DNA of 64,000 nt from Paucibacter aquatile (GTDB lineage: Bacteria > Pseudomonadota > Gammaproteobacteria > Burkholderiales > Burkholderiaceae_C), in the NCBI RefSeq assembly GCF_002885975.1, contig NZ_POSP01000003.1, positions 3,224,001 through 3,288,000 of the forward strand. Reading direction: 5' to 3'. This document shows positions 17,173 to 26,268 of this stretch, piece by piece. Below the pieces are notes generated by a model. That model saw only the letters and a program-made list of their open reading frames with translations, was not told the origin of the DNA and did not search any database. The number at the start of each line of letters is the position of its first letter. The first letter of the stretch is position 1. The position numbers were made by a program, and so were the translations under genes.

Positions 17173-18143
17173 AGTCCAAAGGCCCGGTCCTCTTTGTCGC
17201 TGCCCTGCTGGGCGCTGTGCTGCTGATGGGGCCGCGCAACGCCGACCAAGCCTGGTTGCCGCCGGACACGGTGGCGCCGCTGCCTTCGCAGCTGGACCAG
17301 CTCGACGCCCACCTGGCCGCTGCCGAGGCGCGCCTGGGCGACGTCACGCCGGGCGCCGAGAAGCACATCGTCTGGGGCCCGGCCGGCCGCCAGCGCGCGC
17401 CCTGGGTGGTGGTCTATCTGCATGGCTTCAGCGCCACGCGGCAAGAGCTGGCCCCGGTGCCCGAGCTGATCGCCAAGGAGCTGGGTGGCCATGTCTACTA
17501 CGCCCGCCTGTCCGGCCACGGCCGCCCCGGCGCGGCCATGGGCCAGATGACGGTCAGCGAGTGGAAGGCCGACGCGCTGGAAGCCCTGGCCATTGGCCAT
17601 CAGCTGGGCGAGCGTGTGCTGGTCATGGGCACCTCGACCGGCGCCACTTTGTCGGCCTGGCTGGCCTTGCGGCCCGAGGCCAAGGATGTGGCCGGCTGGG
17701 TCATGGTCTCGCCCAATTTCGGGCCCAAGAACGCCTGGGCCTCGGTCATCAACTGGCCCTGGGGCCGGGTGCTGGCCCGCTGGATCCACGGCGAAACCAG
17801 CCGCTGGACGCCCAACAGCCCGGCCAAGGCCCGCTACTGGACGCACGAGTACCCGACCTCGGCCCTGTTCCCCATGATGGCCCTGGTGGCCCGGGTGCGC
17901 GACAGCGCGCTCGAGAACGTCAAGGCGCCCTTGCTGATGATGCTCTCGCCGCGCGACCAGGTCATTGACGTGCAGGCCGCGCGCCAGGCTTTTGAGCGCT
18001 TCAGCCACCCGGGCAAGCGCCTGGTCGAGGTGGACTACAGCCAGAGCCCCAACCAGCATGTGCTGGCCGGTGACATCGAGTCGCCCCAGTCCAATGCGCC
18101 TATGGTGGCCCAGGTGCTGGAGTTTGTCCGCACGCTGAAGTGA
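17169..18143 (+). CDS. Alpha/beta hydrolase (esterase/lipase-like), membrane-anchored or exported
   Basis: 324 aa starting at TTG 17169, where TTGA overlaps the aminotransferase stop; no better start with an N-terminal hydrophobic segment exists. Residues 3-20 are hydrophobic (signal anchor or signal peptide). The fold is recognisable from 'VVVYLHGFSATRQELAP' (oxyanion HGF), the nucleophile elbow 'VMGTSTGATLSAWLAL' (GTSTG, Ser), the acid in 'LLMMLSPRDQVIDVQAA', and the His in 'SPNQHVLAGD'. Substrate unknown; a carboxylesterase/monoacylglycerol-lipase-like activity is the best guess. It is followed after six bases by the DD-peptidase gene, making a three-gene run. Confidence 0.83.
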   Translation: MKSKGPVLFVAALLGAVLLMGPRNADQAWLPPDTVAPLPSQLDQLDAHLAAAEARLGDVTPGAEKHIVWGPAGRQRAPWVVVYLHGFSATRQELAPVPELIAKELGGHVYYARLSGHGRPGAAMGQMTVSEWKADALEALAIGHQLGERVLVMGTSTGATLSAWLALRPEAKDVAGWVMVSPNFGPKNAWASVINWPWGRVLARWIHGETSRWTPNSPAKARYWTHEYPTSALFPMMALVARVRDSALENVKAPLLMMLSPRDQVIDVQAARQAFERFSHPGKRLVEVDYSQSPNQHVLAGDIESPQSNAPMVAQVLEFVRTLK

Positions 18144-18149
18144 AGTGAC

Positions 18150-19667
18150 GTGAGCGGCTGCGCCCAGCTCCACCATCGGGCCGGCTGGCTGCTGAGCGCA
18201 CTGCTGGCGCTGTGGGCGGCGTCGGCCCAGGCCGCCCCGGCTGCCCAGGCCACCACTGATGTGCCCGCCCCGGTGCAGGCTGCGCTCGATCAGGCCGGCC
18301 TGCCCGCCACGGCGCTGGGCGTGGTGGCCTACCCTTTGCCCGATGAAGGCGCGCGAACCGGCGGCAAGATGATGCACCGCCGCACAGCCGCCCTGCGCTG
18401 GCAGGCCGAGCAGGCGATGGCGCCCAGCTCATCCATCAAGATACTGACTGCCGTGGTCGCCCTCGACCGCCTGGGCGCCGGCACACGCGGCCGCACCGAG
18501 CTTTTGACCGAGGGCCCGCCCGATGCCGAGGGCCGCCTGGCCGGCCCGCTCTACCTGCGCGGCGGCGCCGATGCCCAGCTGGACTGGGGCGCCCTCTGGC
18601 TGATGCTGCGCCAGGCGCGCGAGCAGGGCGTGCGCGAGGTGCCGGCCGGCCTGGTGCTGGACCGCAGCCTGTTCCGCCCCGCGCGGCCCGAGCCCACGCT
18701 GCCGCCCTTCGACGAATACCCCGAGTCGGCCTACAACGTGGTGCCCGATGCTTTGCTGCTCAACGGCAATCTGATCGGCCTGAGCCTGGAGTCCGACAGC
18801 CAGACCCTGCGCGGACGCCTCAGCCCCGCCTGGCGCGGCCTGCAACTGGACCTCAGCGCCCTGGCCTGGAGCGAACGCCCCTGCGCCGACTGGGAGCTGG
18901 ATTTCGGCCGCCCGCAGCTGCTGCCTGCACCCGAGGGCCAGGGCTGGCGGTTGCGCCTGCAGGGCAGTTTTCCGCGCCAGTGTCAGCAGCGCCAGGACAT
19001 GAGCCTGGTCGACCGCCAGGCCCTCGTGCCCCTGGTGCTGCGCTCGCTCTGGGAAGAGCTGGGCGGCAGCCTGGGTCCGGCCGTGCAAGAGGCCGCCACG
19101 CCCGCGGGCGCGCAGCTGCTGGCCCAGCATCAGGACCGTCCGCTGGGCGAGCTGCTGCGCGGCGCGCTGAAAAGCTCGGACAACCCGCTGACCCGCCTGG
19201 TCTATCTGCGCCTCGGTGCCTCCGTCGCCCGCCCCGGCGAGGAGACCTTGGCTGCAGCGGACCGTGCGGTGCGCGAGTGGCTGGCCGAGCAAGGCTTGGA
19301 CGCACAGGGCCTGGTGCTGGAGAACGGCTCCGGCCTGTCGCGGCGCGAGCGCATCCGGCCCGAGCTGCTGGCTGCCGTGCTGGCCCGCGCCGCCCGTCTG
19401 CCGCTGGCGCCCGAGCTGCAGAGCGGCCTGCCCCTGGCCGGGGTGGACGGCACCCTGCGCCGCCGCCTCAAGGCCAGCCCGGCCGCGGGCCGCGCCCGCC
19501 TCAAGACCGGCAGCTTGAATGAAGCCGTGGCCCTGGCCGGCTATGTGCCCGACCGCCAGGGCCGCCCCTGGGTGCTGGTGGCCTTTGTCAACCACGAGCA
19601 GGCCGGCCGCCGCGGCCGGCCGGTGCTGGACGCCGTGGCGGATTGGGTGGCGCGGCAATCGCCGTGA
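18150..19667 (+). CDS. dacB: D-alanyl-D-alanine carboxypeptidase/endopeptidase (PBP4 type)
   Basis: 505 aa from a GTG start six bases after the hydrolase stop. A signal peptide ends near 'AASAQAAPA'. The three serine-peptidase motifs of class C low-molecular-weight PBPs are all present: SxxK at Ser94-Lys97 ('PSSSIKILTA'), SxN at Ser343-Asn345 ('KSSDNPLTR') and KTG at Lys452-Gly454 ('LKTGSLNEA'). The long insertion between SxxK and SxN is typical of PBP4. The enzyme trims the terminal D-Ala and cleaves DD-crosslinks in periplasmic peptidoglycan. The normally invariant small residue region before SxxK reads 'MAPSSS' in place of the common 'PAST'. Confidence 0.93.
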   Translation: MSGCAQLHHRAGWLLSALLALWAASAQAAPAAQATTDVPAPVQAALDQAGLPATALGVVAYPLPDEGARTGGKMMHRRTAALRWQAEQAMAPSSSIKILTAVVALDRLGAGTRGRTELLTEGPPDAEGRLAGPLYLRGGADAQLDWGALWLMLRQAREQGVREVPAGLVLDRSLFRPARPEPTLPPFDEYPESAYNVVPDALLLNGNLIGLSLESDSQTLRGRLSPAWRGLQLDLSALAWSERPCADWELDFGRPQLLPAPEGQGWRLRLQGSFPRQCQQRQDMSLVDRQALVPLVLRSLWEELGGSLGPAVQEAATPAGAQLLAQHQDRPLGELLRGALKSSDNPLTRLVYLRLGASVARPGEETLAAADRAVREWLAEQGLDAQGLVLENGSGLSRRERIRPELLAAVLARAARLPLAPELQSGLPLAGVDGTLRRRLKASPAAGRARLKTGSLNEAVALAGYVPDRQGRPWVLVAFVNHEQAGRRGRPVLDAVADWVARQSP

Positions 19668-19849
19668 ACCGTCGGCGGCCTGAGGCCAGGCCTGGCCTGT
19701 TTCGTTTCGTGACCATGGCTGTGCGCTGACAGGCGGGAGTCCGCCCGGCTGTCAGCGGGCCGCAGGGCTGGGCGCGCTATGCTGGCGCCGCCCAGGATCA
19801 GGAGTTGTGCTTCCCCCATGTACCCGCCCGCCCAACGCAGGACTTGTCG

Positions 19850-20665
19850 ATGCAAATGCTGATGACCATGTCAGGCCGTGCCTGCCTGGCGCTGCTGTTG
19901 GCCGGGCTGGCCGCCACGGGCGCCCGGGCCGCGGGCAAGGACAGCGGGGCCATGACGCCTCGCTTCTTTGTCACCGAGGCCTTTCCGCCCTACACCTTCA
20001 TGCAGGCAGGCCAGGCCGCCGGGCCCATGGTGGATGTGCTGCAGGAGGTCTGCATCCAGCTGGGCTGGAGCTGCCGCATCGAGGTCTTGCCTTGGCGACG
20101 CGCCCTGGCCATGGCGGAGCGCGGCCAGGCCGATGGCTTGTTCACCCTGCTCGATACGCCGGAGCGACGCGAGCTGTTTCGCGCGTCTTCGCCGGTGCTC
20201 GATGGGCGTTACACCTTGTTTGCACGGGCTGGCCAGGCCTTCTCCTACACCGGTGCGGCCTCGCTGACCGGGCGGCAGATCGGCGTCTACGGCCCCTCGG
20301 GCAGCTCCATCAGCCTGCGCGCCCTGATCGACACCCTGCCCAGCGCCGACGCCGCCCAGCTGGTGCTGGAGCCCGACAACCTGACCGTGCTGCGCAAGCT
20401 GGTCAGCGGCCGCTACGGCGAGGACGGCCTGGCCTTCATGAATGAAAGTGTGGCCCTGTGGCTGCTGCGCGAGAACGGCCTGAACGGCCTGCAAGCCGCC
20501 GGCGTGGCCAAGCAGTTCAGCTACAGCTTCGGCCTCAGCCGCCAACGCATCAGCGAACGTGAGTTCCGCCGCTTCAACAAGGCCCTGGACGAGCTCTGCC
20601 GCCGCGGCCGCACGGCCGAGCTGATCCGGCCCTACGCCTTGCCGGCCTCACCCTGCGCCAAGTGA
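19850..20665 (+). CDS. Periplasmic solute-binding protein, family 3 type (orphan)
   Basis: 271 aa; starts considered are the ATGs at 19850 and 19859/19862, all giving the same signal peptide that ends near 'ATGARAAGK'. 'FFVTEAFPPYTFMQAGQAAGP', read as VTEAFPPYTF plus GPMVDVLQEV, is the usual binding-site opening; 'WSCRIEVLPWRRALAMAERGQADG' region (PWRRALAMAERG) and 'LDTPERRELFRASSPVL' are family landmarks, and 'LTGRQIGVYGPSGSS' starts lobe 2. The last 80 residues keep the family's closing helix 'EFRRFNKALDEL'. No permease is adjacent. An imperfect structured repeat block begins right after the stop. Confidence 0.82.
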   Translation: MQMLMTMSGRACLALLLAGLAATGARAAGKDSGAMTPRFFVTEAFPPYTFMQAGQAAGPMVDVLQEVCIQLGWSCRIEVLPWRRALAMAERGQADGLFTLLDTPERRELFRASSPVLDGRYTLFARAGQAFSYTGAASLTGRQIGVYGPSGSSISLRALIDTLPSADAAQLVLEPDNLTVLRKLVSGRYGEDGLAFMNESVALWLLRENGLNGLQAAGVAKQFSYSFGLSRQRISEREFRRFNKALDELCRRGRTAELIRPYALPASPCAK

Positions 20666-20729
20666 GCGTCGTATCGTTCAGCCATCGGCACATTGCGGAC
20701 CTCCGCTGTCTTGATCGCTCTCGCTGCGG

Positions 20730-20940
20730 TGTCTCGTCCCGCCGCCGGGCTCATGGTTCGCGGGTCGGCTCGGGCGAGCCGACTCCCCTCGCTGCTCACT
20801 GCGCGGCTCAGCGGCGCCAATCTCCCTCCGTTCGCTGCGCTCACTGTGGTCAAACAGTGGCGCCGAGTCAGTTCTTGAAGCGCGCGGTTACGCGCGCCTG
20901 AGCCGCTCCGCTGCGCCCTCGGCCGCGCACAAATCGCCCG
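20730..20940 (+). repeat. Left copy of a structured repeat (inverted relative to the right copy)
   Basis: No gene fits the 655 bases between the binding-protein stop at 20665 and the dipeptide-binding gene at 21321. About 205 bases here match the reverse complement of 21035-21240 at roughly 65-70% by eye. Shared blocks include CCGGGCTCATGGTTC, GTCAG..CTTGAAGCGC and CACAAATCGCCCG. The copy contains short hairpins: 20764-20783 (9-bp arms GTCGGCTCG/CGAGCCGAC, 2-base loop), one near 20843-20864 with arms CACTGT/ACAGTG, and 7-bp arms GCGCGCG/CGCGCGC around a GTTA loop near 20880-20897. Confidence 0.75.
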
Positions 20941-21011
20941 TCGGCGGGCCGAGCCACCTCCGGAGATGGCGTGTTCCACCGTGGATGAGGCAGATCGATC
21001 GCGATGCAAGC

Positions 21012-21248
21012 GCCCTGCAGCCCGTGCCGCTGCCGGGCGATTTGTGAAGGGCCGAGCAGCACAGCGCCTCGGGGCGCGCACGTACTCGTGCGCTTCAAGT
21101 TCTGACTTGGCGCTTCTGTCTGAATGAAGCGAACGCAGGGAGCGGAGTGAGTTATGCGCCAGCCCGGAGGTGCGAGCAGCGCAGGGAAGTCGGCCCGCCC
21201 GGGCCGACCCCGGAACCATGAGCCCGGTGGCGGCACGGGCTGCAGGGC
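21012..21248 (-). repeat. Right copy of the structured repeat, bounded by perfect 19-bp inverted ends
   Basis: The ends GCCCTGCAGCCCGTGCCGC (21012-21030) and its exact reverse complement (21230-21248) enclose 199 bases, which looks like a small non-autonomous (MITE- or REPIN-like) element. It carries the same hairpins as the left copy but with paired base changes: the 21189-21208 hairpin has arms GTCGGCCCG/CGGGCCGAC where the left copy has a T-A pair instead of C-G, and the 7-bp hairpin has an A-T pair where the left has G-C. Such compensating changes suggest that the folded form (DNA or RNA) is under selection. It encodes no recognisable protein. Confidence 0.7.
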
Positions 21249-21320
21249 CTCACGAGCAAAACCGTCGGCTGTTCTGTGACGAACCCGGACACTCTGTGCT
21301 GATTCGTCGCCGCTGTCCGC

Positions 21321-22949
21321 TTACTTGCGCTGCACGTTCTCGAAATCGACGCTGCCGTTCGGGGCCATGATGAAGCCGCTCACGTCGCGGCGCACGGGCA
21401 TGTAAATGGCCGAGTGGGCCATGGTGATCCAGGGGCGCTCGCGCTTGAAGATCTCTTGCGCTTTCTCGTAGGCGGCCTGGCGCTTCTTGGCGTCGGGGGT
21501 GGCGCGGGCGGCGTCGATCAGGGCGTCGAACTCCTTGTTGCAGAACTTGATGCCGCTCTGGTTGGCGGCGCAGCTGAGATTGGGCGTCAGGAACTCATCC
21601 GCGTCGCCGGTCTCACCGCTCCAGCCGCTCATGTAGACGCTGTGCTCGCCCTGGTTGGCGCGCTTGAGGTACTCGCCCCACTCGTAGGTCTTGATATTGG
21701 CCTTGACGCCGATCTTGGCCCAGTCCTGCTGGATCAGCTGGGCCATCAGCTGGCCGTTGGGGTTGGTGGGCCGGGCCACGGGCAGGGCCCAGAGGTCCAG
21801 CTCCAGGCCCTTGGCATGGCCGGCCTTGGCCAGCAGCTCGCGGGCGCGGGCCGGGTTGTATTCGTTCTTGAGCTTGCTGTTGTAGCCGGGGATGGAGGGC
21901 GGGAACGCACTCACCGCCTGCAGCGCATCGCCGCGCGGGAACAAGGCCTTGAAGATGGCATTGCGGTCGATGGCGATGTCCAGGGCTTCGCGCACCTCGC
22001 GCTGGTCGGTGGGCGCCTTCTTCAGGTTGAAGGACAGGTAGGAGATGTTCAGCGCCTGGGTCTTCATGACCGTGATGTCGGGCTTGCCGTCGAGCGCGGC
22101 CAGGTCCACATCGCGCAGGGCCGCGGCCACCTGGCACTCGCCGGCCAGCAGCTTTTGCACCCGCACATTGGCCTCGCGGCTGATGCTGAAGACCAGGGCG
22201 CCGGCCTGCTTGTTGCCCCAGTACTCGGGGTGGGGCTCCATGCGCAGCACATCGTCCTTGGCGTAGGACTTGAAGCGATAGGGCCCGGTGCCGACCGGCT
22301 GGTTGTTGATCTGGTTGGCGCGGCCTTGCTTGAGCAGATGGGCGCCGTACTCGGCCGAATGGATGGAGGCCCAGACCATGGCCAGGTTGCTGGCGAAGCT
22401 GGCATTGGCCTGCTTGAGTCGGAAGCGCACGGTGTGGTCGTCCACCCGGTCCAGGCCCTCGACCATCTGCGCCAGGCCCATGTTCTGCGGGTAGACGAAG
22501 GTGGCCGGGAAGGCCTTGTTGAACGGGTGCTCGGGGTTCAGAAAACGGCCGAAGGTGAACAGCACATCGTCGGCGTTCATTGCCCGGCTGGGCGTGAAGC
22601 CCGGGGCCTTGTGGAACTGCACCCCGCGGCGCAGGGTCAGCGTCAGGGTCTTGGCGTCGGGCGACATCTGCCAGGCCGTGGCCAGTCTGGGCACCAGCTC
22701 GGTGCTGCCGCGCTTGAAGGCCAGCAGGCCCTGGAACATCTGCCGGTTGGCGTTGTTGGTGGTGGAGCTGTCCCAGAGGCCGGGGTCAAAGCCCTCGGGG
22801 CTGGCGTCGGCGCAGAAGATCAGCGGCTTGGCCGCCAGGGCCGGCACCGCCAGCAGGGCCGCAGCCAGGGCCAGGCTCAGCGGCGCGAGGCCGGCCAAAC
22901 GGAGGGAGGCAGAGGGGCGAGAAAGTGGGGGGAAGGCAGGCGCGTTCAT
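21321..22949 (-). CDS. dppA: Dipeptide/oligopeptide ABC transporter, periplasmic binding protein
   Basis: 542 aa from the ATG giving MNAPAFPPLSR; a TTG four codons earlier is possible. A signal peptide ends near 'AVPALAAKP'. It is a family-5 binding protein: 'LIFCADASPEGFDPGLWDS' opens the mature protein as in DppA, then 'LTLRRGVQFHKAPGFTPSR', 'NADDVLFTFGRFL' and 'NQPVGTGPYRFKSYAKDD' (the family-5 signature region), with 'LNISYLSFNLKKAPTDQREVREALDIAIDR' (short: SYLSFNLKKAP, REALDIAIDR). DppA-type proteins bind di-/tripeptides and sometimes haem. The matching permease and ATPase genes are at 28.1-32.0 kb on the same strand, so the binding gene has been separated from its operon. Assignment to DppA over OppA rests on overall resemblance. 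Confidence 0.85.
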   Translation of the reverse strand: MNAPAFPPLSRPSASLRLAGLAPLSLALAAALLAVPALAAKPLIFCADASPEGFDPGLWDSSTTNNANRQMFQGLLAFKRGSTELVPRLATAWQMSPDAKTLTLTLRRGVQFHKAPGFTPSRAMNADDVLFTFGRFLNPEHPFNKAFPATFVYPQNMGLAQMVEGLDRVDDHTVRFRLKQANASFASNLAMVWASIHSAEYGAHLLKQGRANQINNQPVGTGPYRFKSYAKDDVLRMEPHPEYWGNKQAGALVFSISREANVRVQKLLAGECQVAAALRDVDLAALDGKPDITVMKTQALNISYLSFNLKKAPTDQREVREALDIAIDRNAIFKALFPRGDALQAVSAFPPSIPGYNSKLKNEYNPARARELLAKAGHAKGLELDLWALPVARPTNPNGQLMAQLIQQDWAKIGVKANIKTYEWGEYLKRANQGEHSVYMSGWSGETGDADEFLTPNLSCAANQSGIKFCNKEFDALIDAARATPDAKKRQAAYEKAQEIFKRERPWITMAHSAIYMPVRRDVSGFIMAPNGSVDFENVQRK

Positions 22950-23019
22950 CGGTTGAGGCAATCAGGGTTGGCGGGAACTATAGACCGCTCGGCCTGAGCT
23001 CACCGGCCAGCGCGCGGTC

Positions 23020-23289
23020 TCAGCCCTGCCGCCACAGCACCACCGAGCCCGGCGCAAAGCCCTGCTCCTCCAGCTCATGAAAGCGCAGCGAGGCCTCGCG
23101 CTCCCAGATCGAGCGGGCGGCCAGCTGCGCCGCCACGCTGCGCCCATCGGGCGTTTGCACCAGCAGCAGGCTGCCGATGGCCGGCAGCTGATGCTCGCCG
23201 TCAAAAGCGCCCTCCAGCGCATACCAGGTTCGCGGCGGCTGCCCCTCGATCTGGACCTGGAAGCTCTCGGAGATGGTGAGTCGGTACAT
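23020..23289 (-). CDS. Hypothetical small soluble protein
   Basis: 89 aa, starting MYRLTISESF. It contains no signal peptide or membrane segment; visible elements are a beta-rich N-terminus 'LTISESFQVQIEGQPPRTWYALEGAF', read as two strands, and an amphipathic middle 'REASLRFHELEEQGF'. I do not recognise a family. It precedes the dipeptide-binding gene on the same strand, 70 bases upstream, and could share its transcript. Codon usage is like that of neighbouring genes and the start lies in a plausible place, so it is probably real. Confidence 0.5.
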   Translation of the reverse strand: MYRLTISESFQVQIEGQPPRTWYALEGAFDGEHQLPAIGSLLLVQTPDGRSVAAQLAARSIWEREASLRFHELEEQGFAPGSVVLWRQG

Positions 23290-23469
23290 GGGCGAGGGTT
23301 GGCAGCGGCGTTGTGAGGGAGGTGAAAGGGAATTCTGCCTGTCGCGGGCAAGCCCTAGGGCGAAGCAGACGCGCCACCCAGACAATAGTTCGGCCAGCAA
23401 AGCTGCTGAGCGGCCAGGTGCGGCAGATGCCGTGCCGGCACAAGAACATGAGTACGGAAGGGGAGGCAG

Positions 23470-26190
23470 ATGGGCCAGGTTTTGACTTCGTGGTGCTTGC
23501 GCGCGTGCGCGTTGCTGGCCGTGTGCGGGCTGTTCAGCGGCGGCAATCCAGCCCTGGCTCAGGCGCCCAAGGCGCCTCCGGCGGGTCAGGTGCTTCAGCA
23601 GCTGAGCGGACCAAGCCCATCATGGGTCAGCGAGGTCCAAGTCCCCAAGGGCAGTGCATCCGGTGCGGAGCAGTCTCGGCAGGGCATTCAGTACCTGCTC
23701 TCCGACGTGCAAGCGCGGGTGGATGGCAAGCAGCGCCAGATGTTCCGTCATTACGCATTGAAGGCCTTGAACGAGAAGGGCCTCGAGAGCGCCGCCAATC
23801 TGGAGATCCGCTTTGATCCCGCCTACGAGCAGCTGGTGGTGCACTCGGTTGCGGTTCATCGCCAGGGGCGTCGCCATGAGCGGCTTCCTGCGGTTGAGTG
23901 GCGGGTGGTTCAACGTGAAAAAGAGCTGGACTACCTGATCTACGACGGCAGCAAGACCGCACATGCCTTCCTGGACGATGTGCGTGTCGGCGATGTGGTC
24001 GAGTACGCCTACACCGTGAGCGGCAGCAACCCGGTGTTTGGCGATCGCTTCTTTGGCACTTTCGATTTGCAATGGGGCAGTCCCGTCCAGAGGCTGCATG
24101 CGCGCCTGCTCTGGCCGGCCGGTCGCCCCTTGAACCTGCGGCCCTTGAACGGCGCACCGGAACCTCGGCGTGTTCAGCGTGGTGATCAGCAGGAGCTGGT
24201 GTGGCACAAGGAGGGCCAAGAGGGCCTGCAGCTGAGCCCGGACTCACCGGCCTGGTACGACCCCTATGCCATGGTGCAATGGGGCGACTTTGGCAAGTGG
24301 TCGGACGTGGCCGCCTGGGCACTGCCCTTGTACAAGGTTCCAGAGCAACTGCCCGCTGGCTTGCGCGCCGAGGTGAAGCGCATCTCCGGCCTGGGGCTTG
24401 ATGCCAAGACTCGCACGGCCGAGGCCTTGCGCTGGGTGCAACGAGAAGTGCGCTACCTGGGGGTGGAGGTGGGCGCCGGCTCCCATGCGCCCAATCCGCC
24501 CGAGCTCGTCTTCAAGCGCCGCTTTGGCGACTGCAAAGACAAGACGCTGCTCACCTTGACGCTCTTGCATCATCTGGGTGTGCCGGCTCGTGCCGCGCTG
24601 GTTCACACCCAGCAGAGGCAGGCATTGGCCCAGGTTCTGCCTCGACCGAGTGCCTTCAACCACGTCATCGTGCGTGCCGAGGTCGACGGCAAGACCTATT
24701 GGCTCGATCCCACGCGCAGCAGCCAGCCAGGGCCTTTGGACGACCTGGGCCAGTCCAGTTATGCACTGGCTCTGGTGGTCGACCCGTCCACGCAGGCCTT
24801 GACAGCCATGGAGTCGGGGCCAGCCATGTGGAGCAAGCGTCAGGTGAGCGTGCGCCTGGATGCGCGAGCCGGTTTGAATGAAGCCGCGCTCATGGAGGTG
24901 ACAACCCAGGTGGAGGGCCTGAGCGCCGAGCAGATGCGCGCCAACCTGTCGGCTGAAAACGCCGCGGAACTTCAGCAGCGCTACCTCAACTACTACGCGC
25001 GCTACTACCCTGGCATCGTGGTGGACCGTCCCTTCGAAGTTCGCGACGAGCAGCCCGCCGTGAACAAGATCCAGGTGCTTGAGCGCTACCGGGTCAAGGA
25101 CTTCTTTGCCCGCGTGGAGGCAGAAAAGCGCCTCGAAGCCTCATTGGAGGTGCCCGAGTTGCTGGCCCTGCTTCAGTCGCCGCGCGACACCATCCGCAAT
25201 GCACCGCTGGCTTTGCCGCACCCGCAGGACATGCGCCACGAGGTGGAGTTGCTCCTGCCTGAATCCTGGACCTTCAAGAATGAAGTGAAGGAAGTTCGAG
25301 ATCGCGCCTTTGAGTTGAGCCGCGAGATCCAGGGCGATGGGCAGCGGCTCTTGATTCGCGACCACTACCGCTCCTTGGCGGACCATGTGCCCGCCGATGC
25401 AACCGCGGCCTATGCGGCCAATGTCGAGAAGGCGCGCAAAATGCTGGGCTATGTGGTCTACAAGACCGACCCCGGCGCGAGTGCTGCAGGGGATCAGGTC
25501 TCCAGCGAATCGGCCGGGCTGAACCTGCCTGTGCTTTTGCTCGGTGGTTTGACGCTGGCTCTGTTGGTGCACCTTGCCTTGCGGCTGTACCGCTGGGACC
25601 CCGCCAGGAAGCCGGGGGACACCCTCAGCGCCGCGGGCGAGCCCTTGGGTGGGCTCTTGTGGCTGCTGGCCTTGGGCATTTTGATCCAAGGTGGCTATGT
25701 GGCCTATGGGGCTTGGAGCGCATGGCCGGCCTATGGCCTGCAGACCTGGCATATGTTCACCATGCCGGGCGGTGCCCGTTACCACCCGATGATGGCTCCC
25801 ATGCTGCTGCTGGAAATGGTCGCACTGCTGGCCCAGGCGGTCGGATGGTGCTTGCTGGCTTTGCTGTTCTTCAAGCGCAGAGCCAGTGCTGTCCCCGTCT
25901 ACCTGGGCTATATGTGGGCGGTCGTGTGCTTCGCGACCTTGGATCAAGTGTTGTTGGCTCAGGTTCCGGTGCTGGAGGATCAAAGCAGCAGCAAGGACAT
26001 TGTTGAACTCATCCGCTCTGCTGTGGTGCTGTCCTTCTGGAGCTGGTATGTGCTGAAGTCGGAGCGTGTGCGCAAGACCTTTGTGGTCCGCTACCGAGCG
26101 GAGAGCGGCGCTGACTTTGCCGCTCAGTCGCCCGCCGCCCCACAGACATTGGCGCCCGAAGCCATCGCCGCCCACTCTGCCCAGCCCTGA
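23470..26190 (+). CDS. Exported DUF3857 / transglutaminase-like protein with C-terminal membrane domain
   Basis: 906 aa with an AGGAG-like sequence (GGGGAGG) just before the ATG. Signal peptide ends near 'NPALAQAP'. Residues 60-230 form the DUF3857 beta domain. A transglutaminase-like domain follows, with the full Cys-His-Asp triad: Cys355 in 'RFGDCKDKT', His398 in 'FNHVIVRA' and Asp413 in 'YWLDPTR'. After an extended region, four hydrophobic helices lie at about 680-700, 725-750, 775-800 and 810-830, so the catalytic part is probably periplasmic and the tail is in the inner membrane. DUF3857-transglutaminase proteins are widespread and mostly uncharacterised; a peptide-crosslink or peptidase role is inference. 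Confidence 0.88.
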   Translation: MGQVLTSWCLRACALLAVCGLFSGGNPALAQAPKAPPAGQVLQQLSGPSPSWVSEVQVPKGSASGAEQSRQGIQYLLSDVQARVDGKQRQMFRHYALKALNEKGLESAANLEIRFDPAYEQLVVHSVAVHRQGRRHERLPAVEWRVVQREKELDYLIYDGSKTAHAFLDDVRVGDVVEYAYTVSGSNPVFGDRFFGTFDLQWGSPVQRLHARLLWPAGRPLNLRPLNGAPEPRRVQRGDQQELVWHKEGQEGLQLSPDSPAWYDPYAMVQWGDFGKWSDVAAWALPLYKVPEQLPAGLRAEVKRISGLGLDAKTRTAEALRWVQREVRYLGVEVGAGSHAPNPPELVFKRRFGDCKDKTLLTLTLLHHLGVPARAALVHTQQRQALAQVLPRPSAFNHVIVRAEVDGKTYWLDPTRSSQPGPLDDLGQSSYALALVVDPSTQALTAMESGPAMWSKRQVSVRLDARAGLNEAALMEVTTQVEGLSAEQMRANLSAENAAELQQRYLNYYARYYPGIVVDRPFEVRDEQPAVNKIQVLERYRVKDFFARVEAEKRLEASLEVPELLALLQSPRDTIRNAPLALPHPQDMRHEVELLLPESWTFKNEVKEVRDRAFELSREIQGDGQRLLIRDHYRSLADHVPADATAAYAANVEKARKMLGYVVYKTDPGASAAGDQVSSESAGLNLPVLLLGGLTLALLVHLALRLYRWDPARKPGDTLSAAGEPLGGLLWLLALGILIQGGYVAYGAWSAWPAYGLQTWHMFTMPGGARYHPMMAPMLLLEMVALLAQAVGWCLLALLFFKRRASAVPVYLGYMWAVVCFATLDQVLLAQVPVLEDQSSSKDIVELIRSAVVLSFWSWYVLKSERVRKTFVVRYRAESGADFAAQSPAAPQTLAPEAIAAHSAQP

Positions 26191-26268
26191 ACCCGGCCGG
26201 GAAAGGCCACGGCCCCGGGGCGAAAAGGCCAGGCGCGATTTGATGGGCTTGATGTAGAGGCAGCCGAG

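Noticed and set aside
19677..19715. GC-rich palindrome AGGCCAGGCCTGGCCT after the PBP4 gene, considered a terminator
   Set aside because: It is fully self-complementary without a loop, and the following tract (GTTTCGTTTCG) is not a clean T-run; evidence is too weak for a feature.
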